From: Pantoea sp. Mb-10
Lineage (GTDB): Bacteria > Pseudomonadota > Gammaproteobacteria > Enterobacterales > Enterobacteriaceae
DNA: 64,000 bases
NCBI RefSeq assembly: GCF_021272205.1
Contig: NZ_JAJSDX010000001.1
Location: forward strand, 310,001-374,000
Direction: 5' to 3'
A program made the translations under genes and the position numbers. Shown here piece after piece: positions 9,851 through 18,777 of this stretch. Numbering within the stretch: position 1 is the stretch's first letter; every line of letters begins with the position of its first letter. The notes under the pieces were generated by a model that did no database searches, was not told the origin of the DNA, and saw nothing but the letters and a program-made list of their open reading frames with translations.

Positions 9851-10612
9851 ATGCCACAAAACACGCAAGGATTTTCATTTAAAGTCCTGACGATCAATAC
9901 CCACAAAGGTTTCACCAGCTTTAATCGCCGCTTTATCCTGCCGGAGCTGCGCGATGCTGTGCGCGCGACGTCAGCGGATATTGTCTTTTTGCAGGAGGTC
10001 ATGGGCACGCACGCGATCCATTCGCTCAACATTGAGGATTGGCCAGAACGCTCGCATTACGAATATCTGGCCGACACCATGTGGCACGATTTTGCCTATG
10101 GCCGTAACGCGGTTTATCCCGAAGGACACCACGGGAACGCGATATTGTCACGATTTCCTATCATTGAACATGAAAATATCGATATTTCTGTGGCAGGTAG
10201 CGAAAAGCGAGGCCTGCTGCACGCCCAAATTGCGCTGCCGGATCGCCCGCAGCCGCTGCACGTGTTCTGCGTACACCTTGGCCTAAAGGCCGCCCACCGT
10301 CACGCGCAAATGAACATGATTTGTGACCGCATCAACGCCCTGCCGCCTGATGCACCGCTAGTGGTGGCCGGGGATTTCAACGACTGGCAAGTGCACGGCA
10401 ACCGCTTCTTAAAACGCGGTGCCGGGCTGGTGGAGGTATTTAGTGTGAAAAATGGCCGCCCGGCGCGCACCTTTCCGGCGCGTTTTCCGCTGCTGCGCCT
10501 GGACCGCATCTATATTCGTCACGCCACGGTTAACCAGCCTTGGGCGCTGCCGATGAAGCCCTGGTCGCACCTGTCCGATCATGCGCCGCTGGCGGTGGAG
10601 ATCTTCCTATGA
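9851..10612 (+). CDS. ybhP: YbhP, endonuclease/exonuclease/phosphatase-family protein
   Basis: 253 residues. The EEP fold motifs are present: FLQE (metal-binding Glu), [26 protein letters not shown] and SDHAPL at the C-terminus. Family members are Mg-dependent phosphoesterases acting on nucleic acids or phospholipids; the substrate of YbhP is not established. The start at 9851 (MPQNTQ) matches E. coli MPDQTQ; the frame is open to 9818. The stop codon overlaps the clsB start (ATGA), which suggests coupling with a phospholipid-synthesis gene. Confidence 0.9.
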   Translation: MPQNTQGFSFKVLTINTHKGFTSFNRRFILPELRDAVRATSADIVFLQEVMGTHAIHSLNIEDWPERSHYEYLADTMWHDFAYGRNAVYPEGHHGNAILSRFPIIEHENIDISVAGSEKRGLLHAQIALPDRPQPLHVFCVHLGLKAAHRHAQMNMICDRINALPPDAPLVVAGDFNDWQVHGNRFLKRGAGLVEVFSVKNGRPARTFPARFPLLRLDRIYIRHATVNQPWALPMKPWSHLSDHAPLAVEIFL

Positions 10613-11853
10613 ACTTCGATTGGCGCGAAGGCAATCAGCTGCGGCTGCTGGTTAACGGCGATGAGTTTTACCCGCGCGTGTCGGGCGCGATTCAGCGCGC
10701 CGAGCGATCGCTGCAGCTGGAAACCTTTATCTTGTTTGAGGATGAGGTGGGCAAGGCGCTGCACCGGGATTTGCTGGCTGCCGCGCAGCGCGGGGTCCGC
10801 GTGGAGGTGCTGGTGGACGGCTATGGATCGCCTGATTTGTCTGACGAGTACGTAAACAGCCTGACCGAGGCCGGCGTGCGCTTTCTCTATTACGATCCAC
10901 GCCCGCTGGTGCTGGGAATGCGCACCAACGTGTTCCGTCGCCTGCACCGTAAAATTGTGGTGATAGATGATGTGCTCGCCTTTGTGGGCGGCATCAACTT
11001 CTCGGCGGAACACAACACCGACTACGGCCCGGAGGCCAAGCAAGATTACGCGGTCGAGATCAAAGGACCGGTGGTGATCGACATCGCGCGCTACGTGCGC
11101 GACGCCATGGGCAGCGAGCCGGTCACCCGCCGTTGGTGGGGCGGACGCGGCCAGCGCATGGCGGTTAATAACATGCCCGGCGAGGCGCAGGTGCTGTTTG
11201 TGTTTCGTGATAACGACGCGCACCGCGACGACATTGAACAGCACTATCTCGATATGCTGCGCAAGGCGAAGCAGGATGTCATTATCGCCAACGCCTATTT
11301 CTTCCCCGGCTACCGTCTGCTGCGCGAAATGCGCAACGCGGCACAGCGCGGCGTGCGCGTGCGTCTGATCGTCCAGGGCGAACCTGACATGCCAATTGTC
11401 AAAGTGGGCGCCGAGATGCTCTATAACTATCTGGTGGATGGCGGCGTGGAAGTGTACGAATACTGTCGCCGCCCGCTGCACGGCAAGATCGCCGTGCAAG
11501 ACCAGCGCTGGGCTACCGTCGGCTCCAGCAATCTTGACCCGCTGAGCCTGTCGTTGAATCTCGAAGCGAATGTCATCATCCACGACCGTCAGTTCAATCA
11601 AACCCTGCGCGACAATCTGGAACAGCTGCTGCAGGCGGATTGCGTGCGCGTGGATGAGGCAAAACTGCCGCCGCGCACCTGGTGGCATCTGACCAAGAGC
11701 GTGATTGTGTTCCACTTTTTGCGCCACTTTCCCGCGATTGCGGGGTGGTTACCGGCCCATACTCCGCTGCTTGCCCAGGCCAGTCCGCCTGTTCAGCCGG
11801 AAATGGAAACCCAGGATCGGGTCGAGCCCGACAATGAAGGAGCAAAATCCTGA
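10609..11853 (+). CDS. clsB: Cardiolipin synthase B
   Basis: 414 residues. A phospholipase D superfamily enzyme that joins phosphatidyl groups to form cardiolipin at the inner membrane. Both HKD motifs are visible: HRKIVVID (near residue 118) and HGKIAVQD (near residue 291), each followed by the conserved GG(I)N or GSSN segment. The start (ATG overlapping the ybhP stop) is preceded by GGAG and matches the E. coli N-terminus; the frame is open further upstream inside ybhP. The C-terminal block METQDRVE is conserved. Middle gene of the ybhP-clsB-ybhN operon. Confidence 0.95.
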   Translation: MNFDWREGNQLRLLVNGDEFYPRVSGAIQRAERSLQLETFILFEDEVGKALHRDLLAAAQRGVRVEVLVDGYGSPDLSDEYVNSLTEAGVRFLYYDPRPLVLGMRTNVFRRLHRKIVVIDDVLAFVGGINFSAEHNTDYGPEAKQDYAVEIKGPVVIDIARYVRDAMGSEPVTRRWWGGRGQRMAVNNMPGEAQVLFVFRDNDAHRDDIEQHYLDMLRKAKQDVIIANAYFFPGYRLLREMRNAAQRGVRVRLIVQGEPDMPIVKVGAEMLYNYLVDGGVEVYEYCRRPLHGKIAVQDQRWATVGSSNLDPLSLSLNLEANVIIHDRQFNQTLRDNLEQLLQADCVRVDEAKLPPRTWWHLTKSVIVFHFLRHFPAIAGWLPAHTPLLAQASPPVQPEMETQDRVEPDNEGAKS

Positions 11854-12827
11854 TGAGCAAAAAACCGTCGCGCTGGCAGACAGTAAAAAAAATCCTCACC
11901 TGGCTGTTTTTTATTGCGGTGATCGTGCTGCTGGTGGTGTATGCCCGTAAGGTGAACTGGGAGGATGTCTATAACGTTATCACCGGGTATAACCGCTATG
12001 CGGTGCTCGGCGCGGGCGCGCTGGTGATTGTCAGCTACCTGACCTACGGCCTGTACGATCTGATTGGCCGCGCCTACTGCGGGCACAAACTGGCCAAGCG
12101 TCAGGTCATGCTGGTGTCCTTTATCTGCTATGCCTTCAATCTCACGTTGAGCACCTGGGTGGGCGGCGTGGCGATGCGCTATCGCCTCTATTCGCGCCTC
12201 GGCCTGCCCGGTGGCACCATCACCCGCATTTTCTCGCTGAGTATCGCCACCAACTGGCTGGGCTACGTGCTGGTCGGCGGTATCGTGTTTACTGCCGGCA
12301 TGGTTGACATCCCACCGCGCTGGTTTATCGGCGACGGTACGCTGCACGTCATCGGCGTGGTGCTGCTGGCGCTGGTGGCGGCGTATCTCTGGGCCTGCGC
12401 CTTCGCTAAAAAGCGCCGCTGGACGGTCAAAGGCCAGCATCTTCAACTGCCGTCTCTGCGGATGGCGCTGCTGCAATTTGCGGTTTCCAGCGCCAACTGG
12501 ATGGTAATGGGCACCATTATCTGGCTGCTGCTGGCGCGCCAGGTGGACTATCCTCTGGTGCTGGGTGTGCTGCTGATCAGCAGTATCGCGGGCGTGATCA
12601 TTCATATCCCGGCGGGGATTGGCGTGCTGGAGGCGGTGTTTTTGGCGCTGTTGGGGGGCGAACATCTCTCGCACGGCACCATTATCGCGGCCCTGCTGGC
12701 GTATCGCGTGCTCTACTTTATTCTGCCGCTGCTACTGGCGCTGGTGCTGTACCTGTGGCTGGAGAGCCGCGCCAAGCATTTGCGGCAAAAAAACGAGAAA
12801 AAGATGGCCAACGTCAGCGAGCCATAA
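11853..12827 (+). CDS. ybhN: YbhN, multi-spanning inner membrane protein (UPF0104)
   Basis: 324 residues with about eight membrane helices. It belongs to the family related to the flippase domain of lysylphosphatidylglycerol synthases. Near-identical blocks to E. coli YbhN include CGHKLAKRQVMLVSFICYAF and the segment IAGVI(I/V)HIPAGIGVLEAVF. The ATG overlaps the clsB stop (TGATG), so it is translated as part of the same operon. A role in moving a lipid across the inner membrane is inferred from family and context only. Confidence 0.9.
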   Translation: MSKKPSRWQTVKKILTWLFFIAVIVLLVVYARKVNWEDVYNVITGYNRYAVLGAGALVIVSYLTYGLYDLIGRAYCGHKLAKRQVMLVSFICYAFNLTLSTWVGGVAMRYRLYSRLGLPGGTITRIFSLSIATNWLGYVLVGGIVFTAGMVDIPPRWFIGDGTLHVIGVVLLALVAAYLWACAFAKKRRWTVKGQHLQLPSLRMALLQFAVSSANWMVMGTIIWLLLARQVDYPLVLGVLLISSIAGVIIHIPAGIGVLEAVFLALLGGEHLSHGTIIAALLAYRVLYFILPLLLALVLYLWLESRAKHLRQKNEKKMANVSEP

Positions 12828-12834
12828 AACGAAA

Positions 12835-12868
12835 AGGCCGCGCAGTCGCCGGATGGGCGACTGCGCCG
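12835..12868 (-). terminator. Terminator downstream of ybhL
   Basis: A long hairpin with arms GCGCAGTCGCC / GGGCGACTGCGC is followed on the minus strand by CCTTTTCGTTTT. On the plus strand no T-run follows, so it serves ybhL mainly. Confidence 0.7.
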
Positions 12869-12875
12869 CACAGGC

Positions 12876-13583
12876 TTAGCGGCGGTTGCCGAAGATGCGC
12901 AACAGCAGCAGGAACAGGTTGATGAAGTCCAGATAAAGCGTCAGCGCTCCCATGATGGAATAGCGACGCAGATTCTCTTTATCTGACACGTTAATGCTCT
13001 CCCCCATGGCCTTGAGCTTCTGGGTGTCATACGCGGTTAACCCCACGAAAATCACCACACCAATATAGGTAATGGCCCACATCAGCGCCGGACTTTTCAG
13101 CCAGAAGTTCACCAGCGAGGCCAGTAAAATCCCAATCAGCGCCATAAACAGCAGGCTACCGAACCGGCTCAGATCGCGCTTGGTGGTGTAGCCGTAGAAG
13201 CTCATGGCGCCGAACATGCCCGCGGTCACAAAGAAGGTGCTGGCAATCGAGGCGTAGGTATACACCAGGAAAATACTCGCCATGGTTAAGCCGGTGAGCG
13301 CCGAATAGAGCATAAACAGGCCGGTGGCGACGCCGCTGCTCAATCGATGCACCATGCCCGACAGCACAAACACCACCGCCAGCTGCGCAATGATCAGGCC
13401 AAAAAAGGTGATGCGATTAGCAAACACCAGCTCCATTACCGCCGGCGTGCGCGCCGCAAACCAGGCGACAAATGCGGTGAGCAGCAAACCGCAGGTCATC
13501 CAGCCATACACCTGCGCCATATAGGTTTGTAGCCCGGCTGACGCCTGCTGCACCAGCGAATCGTTACGGGGATATCTTTCCAT
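12876..13583 (-). CDS. ybhL: YbhL, Bax inhibitor-1 family membrane protein
   Basis: 235 residues, seven hydrophobic helices, with the BI-1 family end block (FVGLTAYDTQKLK then ALTLYLDFINLFL). BI-1 homologues form pH-sensitive calcium leak channels in some bacteria; the cellular role of YbhL is not settled. The start ATG at 13583 (MERYPRNDSLVQ) is preceded by GGAGG and aligns with E. coli YbhL; the frame is open 11 codons further. It is convergent with ybhN and downstream of the yaiW-like gene on the same strand. Confidence 0.9.
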   Translation of the reverse strand: MERYPRNDSLVQQASAGLQTYMAQVYGWMTCGLLLTAFVAWFAARTPAVMELVFANRITFFGLIIAQLAVVFVLSGMVHRLSSGVATGLFMLYSALTGLTMASIFLVYTYASIASTFFVTAGMFGAMSFYGYTTKRDLSRFGSLLFMALIGILLASLVNFWLKSPALMWAITYIGVVIFVGLTAYDTQKLKAMGESINVSDKENLRRYSIMGALTLYLDFINLFLLLLRIFGNRR

Positions 13584-13643
13584 GCTGTGCCTCCAAAAAA
13601 AGGGATTACGTGCCATGAAGTGTGGCGTCTGGACCTGCGCGCG

Positions 13644-14735
13644 TCAACGCCGCGACAGGCACTGCTGATAGCGGCTGTTAACCCGCTGTGCAAACCATGC
13701 GGTGGTGAGGTTTCGGGTGATTTTGGGGCTCTCCAGTTTGATGCCCGGCAGCATCTCACGCGGCACCGTCTTGCCGGCCATTTTATCTGCCAGGGTAAAA
13801 ACTTGCTTCCACAGCGTGGTGTCGCTGAAGCTGGCGCTGTCGCCCTTTTCCAAATCGCGGCGAATTTCGCGCGGGCTCATATCCAGTGATTTGCTCAAGG
13901 TGCGCACCGCGCGCTCGGTGCTGCCCGCTTCGTCGCTGCCGTACTGAATCAGATCGCCGTCCAGGGCCAGCGAGATACCGCTGGCGCGCGACACGGCGGC
14001 CTGAAACGCCGCGTTACGGCTGGCATACCATCCGGCGTTGAAATCCGCAAAGCGGTACAGCGGTTGGCTATAGTCAGCCGGATAGCCCAGCAAATGCAGC
14101 GTGCCGAAGTAAATACCGCCGCGCCGGGTAAACACCTCGCGACGAATCGAACCGTCAATGCCATAGGGATAGCCTTTGGCATGCGCTTCGGCAAACGCAA
14201 TGCTGACCTGCATCGGCCCACCGGTATGAATCGGGTTGAGGTTGCCAAACAGCGTCTGCCCCATCGGCACCATGTTGATGAAGTCGTCAAAAATGGCGCT
14301 GAGCGCTTTTTCGCTGCGCACCTTGTCCAGCCGCGCGGCGTAGCTCTCGCCGGTGGGGGATTTGATCAACAGCGCTGTGCGCACCAAAAAGGCGGGCACG
14401 TGCACGCGCGCCGCGCGCCGATCGATCTCAGCCCAGGCGATTTTAGGCAGCCCCGGCACCGGCGCATCGGCGCTGAAAGTAGACTCCTGGTCGGTCACGG
14501 CAATGATGGCGCACACGTTGCTGACGCTGGCGTCAATCTGCTGCACACGCAGCGCGGTATAGATATCTTCGGCCCACGCGCTTTTCTGCGTCACATCGCG
14601 TGGCAGAAGCTGCTGAATCTGCATTTTCACATCGGCAGGCTGGCGAGCCGGTGCCTGCGGTTCTTTTTTCGTGCTGCATCCAACCAGCACCAGCGCCGCC
14701 AATAGCGCCGCGCTCTTTATTGAGGTGATCTTCAT
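13644..14735 (-). CDS. yaiW: YaiW-like DUF1615 outer membrane lipoprotein
   Basis: 363 residues. A lipoprotein signal peptide ends in LVGC, so Cys20 is the likely lipidated residue. The rest matches E. coli YaiW throughout: SPTGESYAARLD, FDDFINMVPMGQTLFG, GGPMQVSIAFAEAHAKG, YRFADFNAGWYASRNAAFQ, PREMLPGIKLESPKITRNL. In E. coli YaiW is encoded beside the peptide transporter SbmA and helps uptake of proline-rich peptides. No sbmA is in this window, so here the gene stands apart, between moaE and ybhL. Mechanism unknown. Confidence 0.85.
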   Translation of the reverse strand: MKITSIKSAALLAALVLVGCSTKKEPQAPARQPADVKMQIQQLLPRDVTQKSAWAEDIYTALRVQQIDASVSNVCAIIAVTDQESTFSADAPVPGLPKIAWAEIDRRAARVHVPAFLVRTALLIKSPTGESYAARLDKVRSEKALSAIFDDFINMVPMGQTLFGNLNPIHTGGPMQVSIAFAEAHAKGYPYGIDGSIRREVFTRRGGIYFGTLHLLGYPADYSQPLYRFADFNAGWYASRNAAFQAAVSRASGISLALDGDLIQYGSDEAGSTERAVRTLSKSLDMSPREIRRDLEKGDSASFSDTTLWKQVFTLADKMAGKTVPREMLPGIKLESPKITRNLTTAWFAQRVNSRYQQCLSRR

Positions 14736-14803
14736 CTTGTTCCCTGATAAGCCTGCAAAACGCTTACCTTAGCGTTTTCAGACGCATGCGGCCATCGGCA
14801 CGA

Positions 14804-15256
14804 TTAATCCCAGCGCTGCGCGGCCTGCCGATCGCTGTCGCGCGCGTCTACCCAGCGTTCCCCTTCGGCGGTGGCTTCTCGCTTCCAGAACGGCGCGCGG
14901 GTTTTCAGATAGTCCATGATAAATTCACAGGCGGCAAAGGCGCTGCCGCGGTGGGCGCTGCTGACGCCGACAAACACAATTTCATCGCCGGGAAACAGCG
15001 CGCCAACGCGGTGAATCACCGTGATTTGCTGCAAGGCCCAGCGCTGCCGAGCCTCGTCGACAATCTCGCCCAGCGCTTTTTCCGTCATGCCGGGATAGTG
15101 CTCCAGCGTCAGCGCGGCAACGCTGTCGCCGAGGTTGTGGTTGCGTACCTTACCGGTAAACGTCACCACCGCGCCGTCGCTGTCGTGTGCCGCCAGCCGG
15201 TGATATTCCGCGCCCACGTCAAACGGCGCCGAACCCACGCGAATGTGCGTCTGCAT
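14804..15256 (-). CDS. moaE: Molybdopterin synthase catalytic subunit MoaE
   Basis: 150 residues. MoaE and MoaD together insert two sulfurs into cyclic pyranopterin monophosphate to make molybdopterin. Typical segments are FTGKVRNHN, LEHYPGMTEKAL, HRVGAL, VSSAHRG and the C-terminal block containing KTRAPFWKRE with the active-site lysines. Last gene of moaABCDE; two bases after the moaD stop. Confidence 0.95.
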   Translation of the reverse strand: MQTHIRVGSAPFDVGAEYHRLAAHDSDGAVVTFTGKVRNHNLGDSVAALTLEHYPGMTEKALGEIVDEARQRWALQQITVIHRVGALFPGDEIVFVGVSSAHRGSAFAACEFIMDYLKTRAPFWKREATAEGERWVDARDSDRQAAQRWD

Positions 15257-15258
15257 GG

Positions 15259-15504
15259 TTATCCTCCGGTCACGGGCGGGAAAAACGCCACTTCGTCACC
15301 GTCGTGCAGCGGGTGACTCATGGGCACCAGCGTTTGATTCACCGCCGCCAGCAGCTTGCCTGATTCCAGCGCCAGCGCCCAACGGTCGCTGCGCGCCGCC
15401 AGCGTCGCGCGCAGCGCCGCTACGTCGGCGAAAGAGGGCTCAACGGTCAAAGACGGCGTGCCCACCAGCTCGCGGACTTGGGCGAAAAACAGCACATTAA
15501 TCAT
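15259..15504 (-). CDS. moaD: Molybdopterin synthase sulfur carrier MoaD
   Basis: 81 residues, ubiquitin-like fold. The protein ends in FFPPVTGG; the terminal Gly-Gly is adenylated and thiocarboxylated (by MoeB in E. coli) and delivers sulfur to MoaE. The ATG lies inside the end of moaC, an 8-base overlap, so translation is coupled. Confidence 0.95.
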   Translation of the reverse strand: MINVLFFAQVRELVGTPSLTVEPSFADVAALRATLAARSDRWALALESGKLLAAVNQTLVPMSHPLHDGDEVAFFPPVTGG

Positions 15505-15982
15505 GGGCCACCGCCTGGAAATCGCCGGATTTACCGCCGCTTTTGTGCAGCAAACGTAGCTGGTCGATCACGATATCTTTCTGGACCGCTTTGCACATGT
15601 CATAGATGGTTAACGCCGCCACCGAGGCCGCCGTCAGCGCTTCCATCTCCACGCCGGTTTTGCCGGTCAGACGGCAGCGCGACGTCACGCGTACGCGGCT
15701 GTGTGCGGGTTCTGCCTCCAGCGTCACTTCTACTTTACTCAGCATAAGCGGATGGCAGAGCGGAATCAGTTCCCACGTGCGCTTGGCCGCCTGAATACCG
15801 GCGATGCGCGCGGTGGCAAACACATCGCCTTTGTGGTGATCGCCGCGCAGGATCATCTGCAGCGTTTCCGCATTCATTAAAACCAGGGCTTCCGCCTGCG
15901 CTTCGCGGACCGTTTCCGCTTTGCCGGAGACATCCACCATGTGGGCTTCGCCTGCGGCATTGATATGGGTTAACGAGGACAT
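15497..15982 (-). CDS. moaC: Cyclic pyranopterin monophosphate synthase MoaC
   Basis: 161 residues. It converts the MoaA product to cPMP. Family blocks [38 protein letters not shown] and [20 protein letters not shown] are all present. Third gene of the operon, separated by two bases from moaB and overlapping moaD. Confidence 0.96.
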   Translation of the reverse strand: MSSLTHINAAGEAHMVDVSGKAETVREAQAEALVLMNAETLQMILRGDHHKGDVFATARIAGIQAAKRTWELIPLCHPLMLSKVEVTLEAEPAHSRVRVTSRCRLTGKTGVEMEALTAASVAALTIYDMCKAVQKDIVIDQLRLLHKSGGKSGDFQAVAHD

Positions 15983-15984
15983 GC

Positions 15985-16500
15985 TTATAACTTCTTCAGG
16001 TGAGAAACGAAATGACAGGGACGCGTTCGCGCATCCAACTGCTCTTTGATGATGCGCTCCCAGGCGCTGCGACAGCCGTTGGTGGAGCCGGGCACGGCAA
16101 AAATCAGCGTCTGGTTAGCCATGCCGGCGACCGCGCGCGATTGCAGCGTGGCGCTGCCAATATCTTCATAAGAGACCATGCGGAACAGCTCGCCAAAACC
16201 GTCAATTTCACGGTCAAACAGCGGCAGCAGCGCCTCTGGCGTACTGTTTTTGGCGTTGAAGCCCGTACCGCCGTTGACGATCACCACCTGCACATCCTCG
16301 CTGGCAATCCAGCGCGACACGGTGGCGCGGATGCGGTAGCGATTGTCCGGCACGATAACGTGATCCACGACGTGATGACCGGTTTCTGTTGCGGCTTCGC
16401 GCAGGTAATCACCCGAGGTGTCCGTGCTGGCATCGTGACGGTCAGAGACCGTCATCACGGCAATGTTCAGCGCGATAAATTCGCCGGTGGATTGACTCAT
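15985..16500 (-). CDS. moaB: Molybdenum cofactor protein MoaB
   Basis: 171 residues of the MogA/MoaB fold with the pterin-binding signature VNGGTGF and the TVSDRHD N-terminal segment. In E. coli its precise role is redundant with or less clear than MogA, which adenylates molybdopterin. Second gene of the moa operon, 17 bases after moaA. Confidence 0.94.
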   Translation of the reverse strand: MSQSTGEFIALNIAVMTVSDRHDASTDTSGDYLREAATETGHHVVDHVIVPDNRYRIRATVSRWIASEDVQVVIVNGGTGFNAKNSTPEALLPLFDREIDGFGELFRMVSYEDIGSATLQSRAVAGMANQTLIFAVPGSTNGCRSAWERIIKEQLDARTRPCHFVSHLKKL

Positions 16501-16517
16501 GGCCGTAACTCCTGTGT

Positions 16518-17504
16518 TTAGCCGCCAATGAAAGAGAGATTTTGCGTAATGCCGGTGTTGCCCTGGTGCAAAAAGTGCGTCTGTTTTTTCTGCCCGAGGC
16601 TATGCGCAATGCGCGCCTGCAGTTCCGCCTGCTGATCGTCCGTCGCCAGCAGATCGCGCAGCGGCACGCCGCCGCTGCCAAACAGGCACAGATGCAGATC
16701 GCCCGTCGCCGACACGCGTAGTCGGTTACAGCTGGCGCAGAAATCCTTTTCATAGGGCATGATCAGGCCAATTTCGCCCTGATAATCGGGGTGACGGAAC
16801 ACCTGCGCGGGGCCGTCACTGCGGCTGCGCACTTGACGCTGCCAGCCCTGCATAATCAATTGATCGCGGATTTCGGCGCCGGAGATATGGTGGCGGCGGA
16901 ACAGATCGCTGCCCTCGCCCGTTTCCATCAGTTCAATAAAGCGCAGCTGAATCGGACGATGGCGAATCCAGTCAAGGAAGGTGCGCAGATGCTGACTGTT
17001 GACGTCGCGCATCAGGACGCTGTTGACCTTGACCTTCTCAAAACCGGCCTCGAACGCGGCATCAATCCCGGCCATGACCTCGGCAAACTTATTCTGGCCG
17101 GTAATGGCGTGAAACTGCCGCGCATCCAGGCTGTCCACGCTGACGTTGATCTGGGTCAGTCCGGCATCGCGCCAGGCACGAACGTCGCGCGCCATTCGGT
17201 AGCCGTTGGTGGTCATGGCAATCTGCCGGATCGCGGCGTTTTCACGCACGGCGGCGATAATGTCCGTGAAGTCACGCCGCATGGACGGCTCACCGCCCGT
17301 CAGGCGCACTTTCTCGGTGCCTGACGCGGCAAAGGCGCGCGTAATGCGGCGGATCTCGTCCAGCGAGAGGAAACTTTTGTTGGGTTTGCCGTTGGGTTTA
17401 TAGCCATCGGGCAAGCAGTAGGTACACCGGAAGTTACACACGTCCGTGACCGACAGGCGCAGATAATAAAAGCTGCGCGCATAGGCATCTGTAAATTGTG
17501 GCAC
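16518..17504 (-). CDS. moaA: GTP 3',8-cyclase MoaA (radical SAM)
   Basis: 328 residues from a GTG start. MoaA opens molybdopterin synthesis by converting GTP to 3',8-cyclo-GTP. The radical-SAM cluster motif CNFRCTYC is near the N-terminus, and the second 4Fe-4S cluster cysteines (CASCNRLR ... LCLFG) and the C-terminal GG end are present. The frame is open to an ATG at 17552, but the GTG at 17504 is preceded by GGAAAGG and gives the E. coli length (329); the upstream part overlaps the riboswitch. Expression is probably governed by the Moco riboswitch and ModE-type site upstream. Confidence 0.93.
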   Translation of the reverse strand: MPQFTDAYARSFYYLRLSVTDVCNFRCTYCLPDGYKPNGKPNKSFLSLDEIRRITRAFAASGTEKVRLTGGEPSMRRDFTDIIAAVRENAAIRQIAMTTNGYRMARDVRAWRDAGLTQINVSVDSLDARQFHAITGQNKFAEVMAGIDAAFEAGFEKVKVNSVLMRDVNSQHLRTFLDWIRHRPIQLRFIELMETGEGSDLFRRHHISGAEIRDQLIMQGWQRQVRSRSDGPAQVFRHPDYQGEIGLIMPYEKDFCASCNRLRVSATGDLHLCLFGSGGVPLRDLLATDDQQAELQARIAHSLGQKKQTHFLHQGNTGITQNLSFIGG

Positions 17505-17512
17505 CTTAAACA

Positions 17513-17618
17513 CCTTTCCAAATACGGGAGATGCAGGCATTTCTTTCTGCACCCTGGCAGCTGACGCTGCGGCCAGGCATCCTTATCCGCGGACTTAGGA
17601 CACAAGGCTTGGGAGTTT
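17513..17618 (-). promoter_or_regulatory. Moco (molybdenum cofactor) riboswitch in the moaA leader
   Basis: The moaA leader contains, in transcript order, CTCCCAAGCC (17615-17606), a hairpin with GCCTGGC / GCCAGG arms (about 17577-17552), then a GGTGCAG...CTGCATC hairpin (about 17552-17530), then CTCCCGTATTTGGAAAGG ending in the ribosome binding site. This arrangement and several of these blocks resemble the Moco RNA motif known upstream of E. coli moaA. In that family cofactor binding represses translation by hiding the ribosome binding site. A covariance-model search was not possible here. Confidence 0.8.
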
Positions 17619-17688
17619 GCTGTCGAATAGGACAACGCGGTAGCACCAAGAGTAGCGTGATTCTGACAAAGCATCCACGGCAGATTTT

Positions 17689-17712
17689 CGCTATATATTC
17701 TGTTTTATAACG
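17689..17712. promoter_or_regulatory. ModE-type operator upstream of moaA
   Basis: Imperfect inverted repeat with arms CGCTATAT and TTATAACG separated by 8 bases (6 of 8 arm positions symmetric), fitting the ModE consensus of CGnTATAT arms with an 8-base spacer. It lies upstream of the riboswitch in the moaA promoter region. In E. coli ModE-molybdate activates the moa operon. Confidence 0.75.
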
Positions 17713-17819
17713 TGTTTTCACCGCCTTTTCCCGCGCGGATAGGCTAAAATGCGCGACAAACCGTGATACCCACCCGTTGTGCCCTGCGTCACAAACCGCA
17801 CGCAACGTTAAGGAGAGCT

Positions 17820-18722
17820 ATGAATCGCACCCTGGCAGATTTAGACCGCGTTGTGGCATTGGGCGGAGGACACGGCCTGGGCCGCGTCATGTCTGCACTG
17901 GCGCCGCTGGGATCGCGCCTGACCGGTATCGTTACCACCACCGACAACGGCGGCTCCACCGGACGCATTCGCCGTTCGGAAGGCGGCATTGCCTGGGGAG
18001 ATATGCGCAACTGCCTGAATCAGCTGATTACCGAGCCGAGCGTGGCGTCTGCCATGTTTGAGTATCGCTTTACCGGCAATGGTGAATTAGCGGGCCACAA
18101 TCTCGGTAATCTGATGCTGAAAGCACTGGATCACCTGAGCGTGCGGCCGCTGGAGGTGATTAACATCATTCGTAATCTGCTGAAGGTCGACGCTTTTTTG
18201 ATTCCGATGTCCGAGCAGCCGGTGGATCTGGTGGCACAGGACAGCGAGGGCAATATGGTGTACGGCGAGACCGCCATTGATGAAATGCACCAGCCGCCGC
18301 AGGAGCTGATGCTCCACCCCACCGTTTCGCCAACGCGGGAAGCGCTGGACGCGGTGGCCGAGGCGGACCTGATTTTGATCGGTCCCGGCAGCTTTTATAC
18401 CAGCTTGATGCCGATATTACTGATGGAAGAGATGGCGCGCGCGCTGCGTCGCACCCCCGCCACCATGGTGTTCATCGGAAATCTCGGGCGCGAACTGAGC
18501 CCAGCTGCCGCCGGTCTGACCGTGGCTGATAAGTTGGCGATGATGGAGAAAGCAATCGGTAAACGGGTGATCGACGCCGTGGTGGTGAGCCCGGCCGCCG
18601 ATATGCGTGAAGTGACGCAGCGCGTCATCGTGCAGGAACCGCTGGAGGCCGCCGACATCAAGTATCGTCACGACCGCCAGCTGCTGCGCGCTGCGCTGGA
18701 GCATGCCATTCAGGCGTTTTGA
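17820..18722 (+). CDS. ybhK: YvcK/CofD-family protein YbhK
   Basis: 300 residues. N-terminal glycine-rich loop [14 protein letters not shown], then [14 protein letters not shown], the block [19 protein letters not shown], and [14 protein letters not shown]. The family (YvcK, 'gluconeogenesis factor') binds UDP-sugars in Bacillus and links cell-wall and carbon metabolism; the role in enterobacteria is uncertain. The start at 17820 has TAAGGAG at ideal spacing; the frame is open to 17763. It is divergent from moa. Confidence 0.92.
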   Translation: MNRTLADLDRVVALGGGHGLGRVMSALAPLGSRLTGIVTTTDNGGSTGRIRRSEGGIAWGDMRNCLNQLITEPSVASAMFEYRFTGNGELAGHNLGNLMLKALDHLSVRPLEVINIIRNLLKVDAFLIPMSEQPVDLVAQDSEGNMVYGETAIDEMHQPPQELMLHPTVSPTREALDAVAEADLILIGPGSFYTSLMPILLMEEMARALRRTPATMVFIGNLGRELSPAAAGLTVADKLAMMEKAIGKRVIDAVVVSPAADMREVTQRVIVQEPLEAADIKYRHDRQLLRAALEHAIQAF

Positions 18723-18777
18723 CCGCTGCGCCCGCAGCGGTTGTCGGCGCAGCCGGACGCGCGCGATGCCATCGCCG

